Virus record (IMG/VR): IMGVR_UViG_3300033388_003195
Location: 1 to 20,831 of that record
Source: a virus
Direction: 5' to 3' (one strand)
DNA length: 20,831 nucleotides
The position numbers and the translations under genes were made by a program. Below the pieces are notes generated by a model. The model did not search any database, was not told the DNA's origin, and worked only from the letters and a program-made list of their open reading frames with translations. Below, one piece after another: positions 8,775 to 14,168 of this stretch; position 1 is the stretch's first letter; each line of letters starts with the position of its first letter.

Positions 8775-8837
8775 ATGTCATCCGAGATTCCACCAGAAGC
8801 TAGTTTTTTCATTAAGTTTTGGAGCGTGATATGTTAG
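8775..8837 (+). CDS. very small ORF, unknown
   Basis: 20 residues (MSSEIPPEASFFIKFWSVIC). The ATG at 8775 has a well-placed GAGGTG Shine-Dalgarno; an ATG at 8754 in the same frame is also possible. It ends by overlapping the start of the next small ORF. It lies between amidase and holin-like gene. Alternatively, together with the next ORF it may be the remains of one frameshifted accessory lysis protein. No family is recognised. Confidence 0.3.
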   Translation: MSSEIPPEASFFIKFWSVIC

Positions 8838-8929
8838 CTTGTCGGCGCGATATAATGAGTGAGTTCAGGGTTGAACTTGATAAACGTGATAAGAAATTAC
8901 TTGAACACATTAAGGATATTATTGGGTGA
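8831..8929 (+). CDS. small charged helical protein of the lysis module, unknown
   Basis: 32 residues (MLACRRDIMSEFRVELDKRD...). ATG at 8831 is preceded by GGAG with good spacing. It overlaps the preceding ORF and its TGA overlaps the GTG start of the holin-like gene (GTGA). The sequence is strongly charged and helical, similar in look to the small coiled-coil proteins often next to phage holins. Function unknown. Confidence 0.4.
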   Translation: MLACRRDIMSEFRVELDKRDKKLLEHIKDIIG

Positions 8930-9132
8930 AAGGAATAACCTCTATTTTCCAGCACAAAAAATGGGTGTTCGCTTACGTGACACTTATTATCTTATATGAT
9001 TTATTGGTTAATAATCATATTGATGGTGCGCAATTCATGATGGGTTTAATAGCATTAATACCTGTAACTATTGGTGCATCAAGTTTTGATAAATCTAAGT
9101 GGCGAGACAATGAACAAAACAACATTAATTGA
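8926..9132 (+). CDS. holin-like small membrane protein
   Basis: 68 residues. GTG start at 8926 overlaps the previous stop and has an AAGGA site upstream. Two hydrophobic segments are visible, about residues 13-28 (WVFAYVTLIILYDLLV) and 37-52 (FMMGLIALIPVTIGAS), separated by a short polar turn and followed by a charged C-terminal tail (SFDKSKWRDNEQ). Two membrane spans, small size, charged tail and position between amidase and spanins are the pattern of a class II holin. There is no sequence-level family match that I can name. Its end overlaps the next gene in another frame. Confidence 0.65.
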   Translation: MKGITSIFQHKKWVFAYVTLIILYDLLVNNHIDGAQFMMGLIALIPVTIGASSFDKSKWRDNEQNNIN

Positions 9133-9424
9133 GAGTTTTAAAGGTGTTATATTTTTAGCACTCGGTGTTGCTGGTGGTACTACCTGGCATCAATCAAAGT
9201 TGAATGAATCCAATGTTGAAGTTATGAGTGTAGATAGTGATGTCGCACTTACAATTGCAGAAGAAACTAAAGAGCAGAAGGTAAAATTAGATGAGAAGCA
9301 TGAAATTAATACTGCTAATGGTTTTGTTACTTACTCAGGGATGCAGCTTATTCAATCCGCGATCACAGATGCGAAGCAAAGAACTGACAAAATTGGTTTT
9401 ATTAAAACCTTTACCCGTCGATAA
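9110..9424 (+). CDS. inner-membrane spanin (Rz-like)
   Basis: 104 residues from ATG 9110, chosen over the longer open frame because it begins directly before a signal-anchor-like segment. Residues about 9-23 (SFKGVIFLALGVAGG) form one N-terminal membrane span. The rest is a charged periplasmic domain rich in Lys and Glu (EETKEQKVKLDEKHE). This is the layout of i-spanins, which with an outer-membrane lipoprotein fuse the two membranes in the last step of lysis. The proposed partner gene lies embedded in another frame from 9291, the classic Rz/Rz1 arrangement. Confidence 0.65.
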   Translation: MNKTTLIESFKGVIFLALGVAGGTTWHQSKLNESNVEVMSVDSDVALTIAEETKEQKVKLDEKHEINTANGFVTYSGMQLIQSAITDAKQRTDKIGFIKTFTRR

Positions 9425-9530
9425 TAAAAGTGAATTATCCTGTGATGTTTTGGTTAAATACACTATAGGTTTAATAATTGATATTGGTGATATTAATGCC
9501 AGGATGCAACGGGTCAGGGATGGAGAGTAA
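9291..9530 (+). CDS. outer-membrane spanin lipoprotein (Rz1-like)
   Basis: 79 residues, out of frame and overlapping the 3' part of the i-spanin gene. ATG 9291 has AAGG at 9278-9281, nine bases upstream; ATG 9300 is an alternative. The N-terminus is a lipoprotein signal: charged MRSMK, a hydrophobic run LILLMVLLL, then a lipobox-like TQGC with Cys18 as the lipidation site. A Gln at -2 and Thr at -3 make it slightly off consensus. The remainder (KPLPVDN..., then a stretch ending INARMQRVRDGE) resembles the small periplasmic tails of o-spanins. It ends two bases before the convergent minus-strand gene. Confidence 0.65.
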   Translation: MRSMKLILLMVLLLTQGCSLFNPRSQMRSKELTKLVLLKPLPVDNKSELSCDVLVKYTIGLIIDIGDINARMQRVRDGE

Positions 9531-9532
9531 TA

Positions 9533-9637
9533 TTAAAACGTCAACGCTAACGCATGTATTTCAATCCCTATAATTACCACAACCAATATAAAAGCAATAA
9601 CACCTGCAAACGTCACTCTATCACTTGGTTCACTCAT
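9533..9637 (-). CDS. small single-span membrane protein, unknown
   Basis: 34 residues from ATG 9637 (MSEPSDRVTF...); ATG 9640 would add one Met. A polar N-terminus is followed by one strong membrane segment (AGVIAFILVVVIIGIEIHALAL) that reaches almost to the end. It overlaps the preceding gene by a few bases, so it belongs to the same minus-strand operon. Last gene of the leftward block, converging on the spanin gene with a two-base gap and no visible terminator. Function unknown. Confidence 0.5.
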   Translation of the reverse strand: MSEPSDRVTFAGVIAFILVVVIIGIEIHALALTF

Positions 9638-9791
9638 CATCTTCACCTTTAAGCTTCTTTTTAATTGATTCAAGACATTCGGTTCTATGGTCAATACAAG
9701 GTGGTGGGTCAAGGTCATTTATATCCCAGGTTTTACCACACACCTTACAATATAATTGATCACTGTATTGACGGGTTTTATGTTCAGTCAT
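9630..9791 (-). CDS. small zinc-finger-like phage protein
   Basis: 53 residues, ATG at 9791. A possible metal-binding set is visible: Cys-x2-Cys (LYCKVCGKTWDIND) then PPPCIDH and a later Cys (TECLES). The motif C-x2-C-G-K-x-W with downstream DPPPC is common in short phage proteins of unknown role. The C-terminus is Lys-rich and then acidic (KKKLKGEDDE). It overlaps the start of the following small membrane protein gene and follows the 56-residue gene by a few bases. Confidence 0.6.
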   Translation of the reverse strand: MTEHKTRQYSDQLYCKVCGKTWDINDLDPPPCIDHRTECLESIKKKLKGEDDE

Positions 9792-9794
9792 GGG

Positions 9795-9965
9795 TTAATG
9801 TCTTGTAGCTAATCTCAATATTCTACTTTTAATATTATCAACGTCTAAACCTGTCAGCAGTGACATTCTCATTAAGAGTTCGAGATAACGAGAATCACTT
9901 TGTTCTTTGGCAATCATGACATTAACCGCCATTTGTTTTAATTGTTTTTTTGAATATTTACTCAT
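9795..9965 (-). CDS. small helical protein, unknown
   Basis: 56 residues, ATG at 9965, preceded by AAGGTG. The sequence (MSKYSKKQLKQMAVNVM..., SRYLELLMRMSLLTGL, RILRLATRH) is basic and predicted helical, with no signal or membrane segment. Its ATG overlaps the stop of the upstream gene (ATGA). No family recognised; a nucleic-acid or host-protein binding role would be a guess. Confidence 0.55.
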   Translation of the reverse strand: MSKYSKKQLKQMAVNVMIAKEQSDSRYLELLMRMSLLTGLDVDNIKSRILRLATRH

Positions 9966-10123
9966 GAGTCACCTTCAGTTATCTCAACAGTAATGGTCAG
10001 AGGTTCAGACTTAGATAATTTATCCTTCTTTATATACAGGGGAGGAACAGGTACTGATTCATCGTCAGAGCCGTAAACGTGAGTGTTTTTTGTTGACTTG
10101 ATATAAGTTAATGTAAATTTCAT
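9962..10123 (-). CDS. small hypothetical protein
   Basis: 53 residues, ATG at 10123 with CGGAGA upstream. Beta-type start (MKFTLTYIKST), a Pro-rich middle (VPVPPLYIKKDKL) and a Thr/Glu-rich end (PLTITVEITEGDS). Resembles short phage proteins of the form I-K-K-x-L plus I-T-V-E-I, but no function is known to me. Linked by ATGA overlaps to both neighbours. Confidence 0.5.
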   Translation of the reverse strand: MKFTLTYIKSTKNTHVYGSDDESVPVPPLYIKKDKLSKSEPLTITVEITEGDS

Positions 10124-10224
10124 TTATTTCTCCGCTTAATTTTATGCTTCTTACTGTATTTACGTTTAACTTTGTGGTCATATTTTTTCGTATCTTTCTT
10201 TTTGATTTTCTCGAAGTTTTCCAT
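10120..10224 (-). CDS. small lysine-rich basic peptide
   Basis: 34 residues, ATG at 10224 with AAGGTG seven bases upstream. About half the residues are Lys or Arg (KIKKKDTKKY, KRKYSKKHKIKRR). Stop overlaps the next ATG (ATGA). Its charge suggests RNA or DNA binding, but that is inference only. Confidence 0.45.
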   Translation of the reverse strand: MENFEKIKKKDTKKYDHKVKRKYSKKHKIKRRNK

Positions 10225-10238
10225 TATTTTACACCTTT

Positions 10239-10520
10239 TTAAAACCCATGAGATTTAGCTTTTTCAATAAAACAGGCTTCAGTTATTTGCCCGTGCAATT
10301 TATCACGCAATAGGTTCTCCATATATCTAACCCACGCTCTGTCTTGAGCAGTGCATTCAACATTATTGTCTATAAAGTCAGCAAGTCCACATTCTTCTAT
10401 TGCAGATGCGAGGCTGCCGAATATTTCAATAAGTTTTGTTGTTTCTTTGAGCCGCATATAAGTTGCACTTCTTGCTATATCAAGTTCAGACTTATTTGCT
10501 GTTACTGTGTCTCTACCCAT
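10239..10520 (-). CDS. hypothetical protein
   Basis: 93 residues, ATG at 10520. Mostly helical (SELDIARSATYMRLKETTKL..., ENLLRDKLHGQITEACFIEKA), one Cys in an acidic stretch (EECGLADFID) and others near CTAQD and EACF; no membrane segment. First protein gene after the tRNAs in the leftward direction and start of the small-gene run. No family recognised. Confidence 0.5.
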   Translation of the reverse strand: MGRDTVTANKSELDIARSATYMRLKETTKLIEIFGSLASAIEECGLADFIDNNVECTAQDRAWVRYMENLLRDKLHGQITEACFIEKAKSHGF

Positions 10521-10545
10521 AAATATACCCAGTATTCTAAAAAAT

Positions 10546-10634
10546 TGGAGGAAGGTAGAGGAGTCGAACCCCTAACACACAATGGTCACTACGGTATTCA
10601 ACACCGTTTGCCAGCCAACCCAGCAGTACCTTCC
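10546..10634 (-). tRNA. tRNA-Ser(UGA)
   Basis: Read on the minus strand, a full class II cloverleaf is visible. The acceptor stem is GGAAGGT/ACCTTCC with the CCA tail encoded (10548-10546). The D arm is TGC/GCA. The anticodon arm is ACGGT/ACCGT with loop GTTGAAT, giving anticodon UGA. A long variable arm contains a short stem (TGAC with GTTA). The T arm carries TTCGA. Long variable arm plus UGA means serine. The discriminator base reads as U, unusual for serine tRNA. Confidence 0.85.
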
Positions 10635-10640
10635 GTTATT

Positions 10641-10704
10641 TGGCGGCGGGTGTAGGGGTCGAACCTACGCAACACATGATGGTTGTACGGTTTGCTAAAC
10701 CGCC
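10641..10704 (-). pseudogene. 3' half of a class II tRNA (tRNA remnant or attP-type tRNA fragment)
   Basis: Six bases upstream of the tRNA-Ser on the same strand. Readable parts: an anticodon-like arm (GCGGT/ACCGT, 10703-10687, loop TTAGCAA), a variable arm with CAAC/GTTG and 8-base loop CATCATGT, a T arm GTAGG-TTCGACC-CCTAC, the 3' acceptor strand ACCCGCC, discriminator G and CCA (10643-10641). The variable arm parallels that of the neighbouring tRNA-Ser. No D arm and no matching 5' acceptor strand GGCGGGT exist upstream. A D-armless fold using GGCGGTT as acceptor is possible with one mismatch but leaves no good anticodon arm. Confidence 0.55.
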
Positions 10705-10773
10705 AAATTAGATTGTAAAATGTAAGTAGTGTCTATAACTTAACACAGCACCCTCATAAAGTAAAATTTTATT

Positions 10774-12798
10774 TTATACAAATAGCTTATCAACTATCTT
10801 ACGAGTCTCTTCAATGTAGTACTCGTGATTTATGAGGCTAGGGTTAAAATCGTCCATATTTGAACAGTCAGTTACCATCAACCCTACATTTATACCAAAC
10901 CGCCTGTAAGGACATGTAACACTTGGTTTAGGTACTAACTTATACTTACCTGATTTTGGCTTGCCACCACGCTTAACGAGGTCGTGCGCACCTGTTACCT
11001 CATGTTCATAATGATCCCCGGTATCCCACAGCTTAACCATAGCGAGGAGGGGTGGCATTATCTTAGTTAAATACCCGCCTTTTATACTGACATAGTATCT
11101 GGATATATTTTGCAATTTAATTTCATCATAACAAACTAAATCAGCACCCCATGTAATGGGTTTACGTATTACTAAACTGGAACTACGAGGAACCTTCGTG
11201 CGCAACATAAAATCCATATAGTCAGTGTGATTATAGATGAACTCAGGTATCGGTGTACCGTGTACAAGAGCAGCTTCAGCAGCCATTGCTACGACACGTT
11301 GACTATGATTTTTATGCCAAGGTAATTCACGAGTGCCTGGATCTTCTAATGCGGTTACATAAGCATAACAACCAATACGTTTTACTTTACCGTCCAGTTT
11401 TACAGCCAGGTAATTATTGACATCCCTCACGGCTATTTTACTGTACTGTACATCCTCAAGCTCTAATTGAGTCATTGTTTCCCATTTATCAGTAAGATGG
11501 TCAACACGGTCTAACTGATCACGTGGGCACAGGAAAGTTAAACCATCAGTATTAATTTGAATCATTTTAAAGCCAGGTATTTGCATTAGTCTCTCAGCTA
11601 ACATGCAAAGTAATAGCTGACCATTAATTGTAATGGCACAGGTGAATTTTAAATCTAAAAATGTTTTACTATAATAATTTGCTGATTCACCGTACACACC
11701 ATTGAGTGCTAATTTAAGCATTGCATTTTCAGGTGAACCTTTCTTGGTTGCCTTACGTTGTTTATAAATATCCTCATAAATATCACAGAATTTTTCACCT
11801 AAATGTTCAGGGTATAGATTGTTTTTAATAGCAAGGTTTGGGTAATAACTAGCAACGTCTATGTCAATTAACGCACAGGTGTCTGAGTCGGTAATAATTG
11901 CATCATTAACTGACCCATGTATACCACCTGCACCAAAAACAAAAGTAAATCCATTGATTGTACAATTAACATCCTTAAATGCACCCTTGAGTGACAAATT
12001 ACCCTTTTCATCTTTACCATCTATCGTTTGGTTGTAGAAGAATTTGTGGATGCGTTGGAATTCAGGATGCTCGAATTGAATGTAAGGTAATAATATGTCA
12101 GCTACTCGTATAGAATCCCTGATTGTCCTTACATTTTTAGTTCGTATACCCGCTTTATCCAACTCCATTATAAAATAATCTTTACCAATTTTAGTATCAT
12201 TGTGATTGGTAAAATCCCGATCATATTTTTTAGATAATTTATCTCTAAATTTAATGGCGGGTAATGAGTGTTTATAAAACTTAATAGTCTCACTGACATC
12301 ATGTTTATTATAAACGCACAGGTGTCGTGCCTGGTCATACGTCACAGGATACCGTGGGTCATACGGTAAATCCTTAATGTTGTGTGACTTCATGTTAAAT
12401 TCAAGCAGTTTTAAACTGGTGCGTTTAGCCTTGTTATCAAAGTGGTGAATTCTATACAAGTCACATTGAGGTATAAATCTTTGGTCAGGCCAAAGATTAT
12501 ACTTATAACCCGTGTGATCTTTTATAATAAGTTGTGATGTTGCGTACAGTGTTTCATTAGTCACCCTACCAGAATTAAGCATGATAAAATGTATTAATGT
12601 ATAATCATAACCTTCGTTGTTATAACCAACAAGCCTAACTTTAAAATGTTGAAGTGCTTGTAAGAATTCAAAAAATTCTTGTGCCTGGTTTACCCAATCA
12701 CTTATCTCAAAAAACCATTCATCACCAGTTTCTATACGGGTAAAAGCACAGCTAAAAAAGTTAAGGTAACATTCTATGTCGTAGCAATAGTCGTTCAT
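10774..12798 (-). CDS. family B DNA polymerase with 3'-5' exonuclease domain
   Basis: 674 residues. Replicates phage DNA. Exonuclease motifs: Exo I Asp7 and Glu9 (YDIECY), Exo II around Asn60-Asp65 (YNNEGYDY), Exo III Tyr163-Asp167 (YNKHD). Polymerase motifs: A at 312-321 (DIDVASYYPN, catalytic Asp314), B at 362-370 (KLALNGVYG), C at 414-419 (QINTDG). In motif C the usual DTD is NTD; the retained Asp418 is the essential metal ligand. FGAGGIHGSV at 288-297 is also typical of phage members. The protein is shorter than cellular family B enzymes. Start ATG 12798 has AGGACAGG upstream. tRNAs lie downstream on the same strand. Confidence 0.92.
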   Translation of the reverse strand: MNDYCYDIECYLNFFSCAFTRIETGDEWFFEISDWVNQAQEFFEFLQALQHFKVRLVGYNNEGYDYTLIHFIMLNSGRVTNETLYATSQLIIKDHTGYKYNLWPDQRFIPQCDLYRIHHFDNKAKRTSLKLLEFNMKSHNIKDLPYDPRYPVTYDQARHLCVYNKHDVSETIKFYKHSLPAIKFRDKLSKKYDRDFTNHNDTKIGKDYFIMELDKAGIRTKNVRTIRDSIRVADILLPYIQFEHPEFQRIHKFFYNQTIDGKDEKGNLSLKGAFKDVNCTINGFTFVFGAGGIHGSVNDAIITDSDTCALIDIDVASYYPNLAIKNNLYPEHLGEKFCDIYEDIYKQRKATKKGSPENAMLKLALNGVYGESANYYSKTFLDLKFTCAITINGQLLLCMLAERLMQIPGFKMIQINTDGLTFLCPRDQLDRVDHLTDKWETMTQLELEDVQYSKIAVRDVNNYLAVKLDGKVKRIGCYAYVTALEDPGTRELPWHKNHSQRVVAMAAEAALVHGTPIPEFIYNHTDYMDFMLRTKVPRSSSLVIRKPITWGADLVCYDEIKLQNISRYYVSIKGGYLTKIMPPLLAMVKLWDTGDHYEHEVTGAHDLVKRGGKPKSGKYKLVPKPSVTCPYRRFGINVGLMVTDCSNMDDFNPSLINHEYYIEETRKIVDKLFV

Positions 12799-12881
12799 TT
12801 AAGCCTGTCCTGACAATCTTAATTAAGAATCATTCTCACGTCTGTATAGTATAGAATAGATGTTTTCTATATAGCATAGTG

Positions 12882-13025
12882 TTAGCCGCCTTTCCGCAGG
12901 CGTTTAATATATTTATCAACCTTCAGTTTTTCCGCATCACTTAAATAAAACTCTCTGCGCTTTAAGCCAAGATCCGCTCTGCGTTTTCGCAGAGCTTCTT
13001 GGCGCTCTTGGCTTGATTTAGGCAT
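12882..13025 (-). CDS. small DNA-binding-like regulator, putative
   Basis: 47 residues, ATG at 13025, overlapping the end of the 73-residue gene by 8 bases. Basic N-terminus (SSQERQEALRKRRADLGLKRR) followed by REFYLSDAEKLKVDKYIKRLR. This beta-strand-then-helix layout is like ribbon-helix-helix proteins and many short phage/plasmid regulators. It is a candidate for binding the palindromic operator at 13296-13307, which would make the two-gene unit autoregulated (inference). Nested inverted repeats lie in its 5' coding part (12964-13014). Confidence 0.55.
   Translation of the reverse strand: MPKSSQERQEALRKRRADLGLKRREFYLSDAEKLKVDKYIKRLRKGG
12964..13014. repeat. nested inverted repeats in the regulator gene
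   Basis: Outer 9-bp arms AAGCCAAGA (12964-12972) and TCTTGGCTT (13006-13014) enclose a perfect 8-bp hairpin GCTCTGCG-TTTT-CGCAGAGC (12976-12995). Both fall within the first ~20 codons of the 47-residue gene. No T-run follows on the coding strand, so attenuation or mRNA structure is more likely than termination. Confidence 0.65.
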
Positions 13026-13239
13026 TTAATTTACTGTAGACTCTTAATTTCATTATATTTCTAATTTTTGCGCCTTTTCCGAATTCGTGCCTGCAACTAT
13101 CAACAATGCTTCCGATATTATTTTGCTCAAACAGAAGTGCTTTTTTAAAAAAAGCAAGCGCATTTAACCCTGTTATTTTAACTCCTTCTTTTTCGGCAAT
13201 AGATAGTGCTTTTTCTAACGTTGAATCATTTATACCCAT
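13018..13239 (-). CDS. hypothetical small protein, first gene of autoregulated pair
   Basis: 73 residues. ATG 13239 is chosen because GGAG sits six bases upstream; an upstream TTG at 13251 overlaps that ribosome site and is unlikely. Helical sequence (STLEKALSIAEKEGVKITGLNALAFFKKALLFEQNNIGS), one Cys (DSCRHEF), basic C-terminus. It is the first gene downstream of the strong minus-strand promoter at 13286-13313 and is translationally linked to the 47-residue gene. No family recognised. Confidence 0.6.
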   Translation of the reverse strand: MGINDSTLEKALSIAEKEGVKITGLNALAFFKKALLFEQNNIGSIVDSCRHEFGKGAKIRNIMKLRVYSKLNA

Positions 13240-13285
13240 AAGTTTCTCCAATTTGCTAAAGAAGATTTCCTTAGCTCATGAATCT

Positions 13286-13313
13286 ATTATACATCGTTAC
13301 CGGTAACAGTCAA
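13286..13313 (-). promoter_or_regulatory. sigma70-type promoter with palindromic operator in the spacer
   Basis: Read on the minus strand: -35 TTGACT (13313-13308), 16-base spacer, -10 TATAAT (13291-13286). The spacer contains GTTACCGGTAAC (13307-13296), a perfect 12-bp palindrome that abuts the -35 element. It drives the 73- and 47-residue genes and perhaps the DNA polymerase. A repressor bound there would block RNA polymerase. Confidence 0.75.
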
Positions 13314-13349
13314 CTATAAATACATACCGCTTATCTATAAAAGCGGCAG

Positions 13350-13434
13350 CTAACAAATAATTCAACCTGAGCCGCTCGATTTACGGCCTGTTTCCTGCAA
13401 GCAATCGTGCCTACAGGTTAATAAGGCGGTTAGG
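13350..13434. other. attC-like recombination site 1 (array end)
   Basis: Outer arms CTAAC (13350-13354) and GTTAGG (13429-13434), inner arms AACCTG (13364-13369) and CAGGTT (13414-13419), with 9-base spacers on both sides. This is the R-L...L-R layout of integron attC sites. On the plus strand the left end (TAACAAATAATTCAA) looks like the canonical left end of attC. Its first 18 bases, CTAACAAATAATTCAACC, recur exactly at 15475-15492. Confidence 0.65.
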
Positions 13435-13448
13435 TTGCCTACAGTGTT

Positions 13449-13643
13449 TTAATCCTCGTCAACCCATTCATGCTCATTTATACGCTCAGCATCTTCGACA
13501 ATTTCACTCAATGATTCCGCATCCTCTCTTCTCGACATTCTAAATGCTTTGTGGACATCAATAGTCCAATCCCAATAACCATTTTGTATCGTCAAATAAT
13601 TTACATCAGTTTCTGTTTTTTCTAAAAGCCATGAAGTGCTCAT
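13449..13643 (-). CDS. small cassette protein, unknown
   Basis: 64 residues, ATG 13643 with AGAGA upstream. The sequence (STSWLLEKTETDVNYLTIQ, YWDWTIDVHKAFRMSRREDAESL, EHEWVDED) matches in style a group of short acidic proteins seen in phages and mobile elements (W.W...A..F.RREDA, ending in HEW); no function is established. It fills the space between attC-like sites 1 and 2. Its 5' leader shares AATTAAAATAAAAAA with the cassette at 14551-14763. It is the only minus-strand gene of the array whose stop is separated (by 15 bases) from the core site. Confidence 0.65.
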   Translation of the reverse strand: MSTSWLLEKTETDVNYLTIQNGYWDWTIDVHKAFRMSRREDAESLSEIVEDAERINEHEWVDED

Positions 13644-13674
13644 AATATATTCTCTCTTAAATTAAAATAAAAAA

Positions 13675-13770
13675 CCTAACAACTAGCTCCAGCGGAAAAA
13701 TAACCCTTCCCACCTGTTCGTAAAATTCGCCAGCTCACACGGGTTATTTCCCGCTGAGCAAAAGGTTATA
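13675..13770. other. attC-like recombination site 2
   Basis: Left arm ACCTAAC fits the RYYYAAC core (CTAAC at 13676-13680) and the right arm is GTTAT (13765-13769). Inner arms CAGCGG (13690-13695) and CCGCTG (13751-13756) are perfect, and AATAACCC (13699-13706) pairs with GGGTTATT (13741-13748) with a few unpaired bases between, as in attC hairpins with extrahelical bases. Nine- and eight-base spacers separate inner and outer arms. Confidence 0.6.
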
Positions 13771-13789
13771 TTTAAAAAAGGAAAAGCAC

Positions 13790-13993
13790 ATGGAAATGAA
13801 TATCGTAAAAATTGAACCATATACAGATTCACCAAAATTTGAATATATGTGGGTAACTGTATCAGTCTCAGAAGATACAGAATCACGCCCATGCATTAAA
13901 GGCGAAATAAAAGTGCCAATTAAAAAACAAGACATAACAATATCTAATCTCGAAAATCTTGTGTTTGAGAAGGTGAAATCCTTTCTATCTTAG
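13790..13993 (+). CDS. small cassette protein on the opposite strand, unknown
   Basis: 67 residues, ATG 13790 behind AAGGA, 20 bases after the right arm of attC-like site 2; ATG 13796 is an alternative. Sequence MEMNIVKIEPYTDSPKFEYMWVTVS..., GEIKVPIKKQDITISNLENL, ending VKSFLS: a compact alpha/beta-looking protein without signal or membrane segment. The only plus-strand gene in the array, so it has the orientation that classical cassettes would have relative to these sites. Its 3' end overlaps a minus-strand ORF in the same cassette. Confidence 0.6.
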   Translation: MEMNIVKIEPYTDSPKFEYMWVTVSVSEDTESRPCIKGEIKVPIKKQDITISNLENLVFEKVKSFLS

Positions 13994-14078
13994 TGTAAAT
14001 AACATCATGATTATTCAAGTCATCAAGAATGGTATTAATTATAAATTTTCGCAACTTATTTAATATGAGCTTAAACAT
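13944..14078 (-). CDS. small ORF convergent with the previous gene, unknown
   Basis: 44 residues, ATG 14078 with a good GGAG eight bases upstream, directly downstream (minus strand) of attC-like site 3. Helical and basic start (MFKLILNKLRKFIINTILDDL), polar end. Its last 50 bases overlap the plus-strand gene tail to tail. Spacing from core site to ATG is like that of the other minus-strand cassette genes, so it may be real, but coding evidence is thin. Confidence 0.35.
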   Translation of the reverse strand: MFKLILNKLRKFIINTILDDLNNHDVIYTKIERISPSQTQDFRD

Positions 14079-14103
14079 TGTTTCGTCTCCAAATTTAAAA
14101 AAA

Positions 14104-14168
14104 TATAACAAAACGCTAAACCGGATCGGCGCAAAAAGACGCGCCTTCCCAGTTAGCTCGGCGTTATG
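14104..14168. other. attC-like recombination site 3
   Basis: Outer arms TATAAC (14104-14109) and GTTAT (14163-14167). Inner imperfect arms CTAAACCGG (14116-14124) and CCCAGTTAG. Central stem GGCGC (14128-14132) with GCGCC (14141-14145) and loop AAAAAGAC. At 65 bp it has the size and symmetry of short attC sites. The stop codon of the 114-residue gene (14164-14166) is part of its GTTAT core. Confidence 0.65.

Noticed and set aside
9480-9560. Bidirectional terminator between the convergent spanin and small-gene operons
   Set aside because: I looked for a GC-rich stem with T-runs in the two-base gap and the flanking gene ends and found none.
10344-10655. Plus-strand ORF across the tRNA-Ser gene
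   Set aside because: It runs antisense through a complete tRNA and a minus-strand gene and has no recognisable protein features.
12825-12836. Operator at the CTTAATTAAG palindrome before the DNA polymerase
   Set aside because: Short and AT-only; no convincing promoter is aligned with it.
13327-13346. Intrinsic terminator (CCGCTT/AAGCGG hairpin) at the array end
   Set aside because: The stem is only six bases with an AT loop, and no clear T-run follows on the minus strand; termination cannot be claimed.
13683-13935. Minus-strand ORFs across attC-like site 2
   Set aside because: They read through the palindrome and the antisense of the 67-residue gene, and lack ribosome sites.
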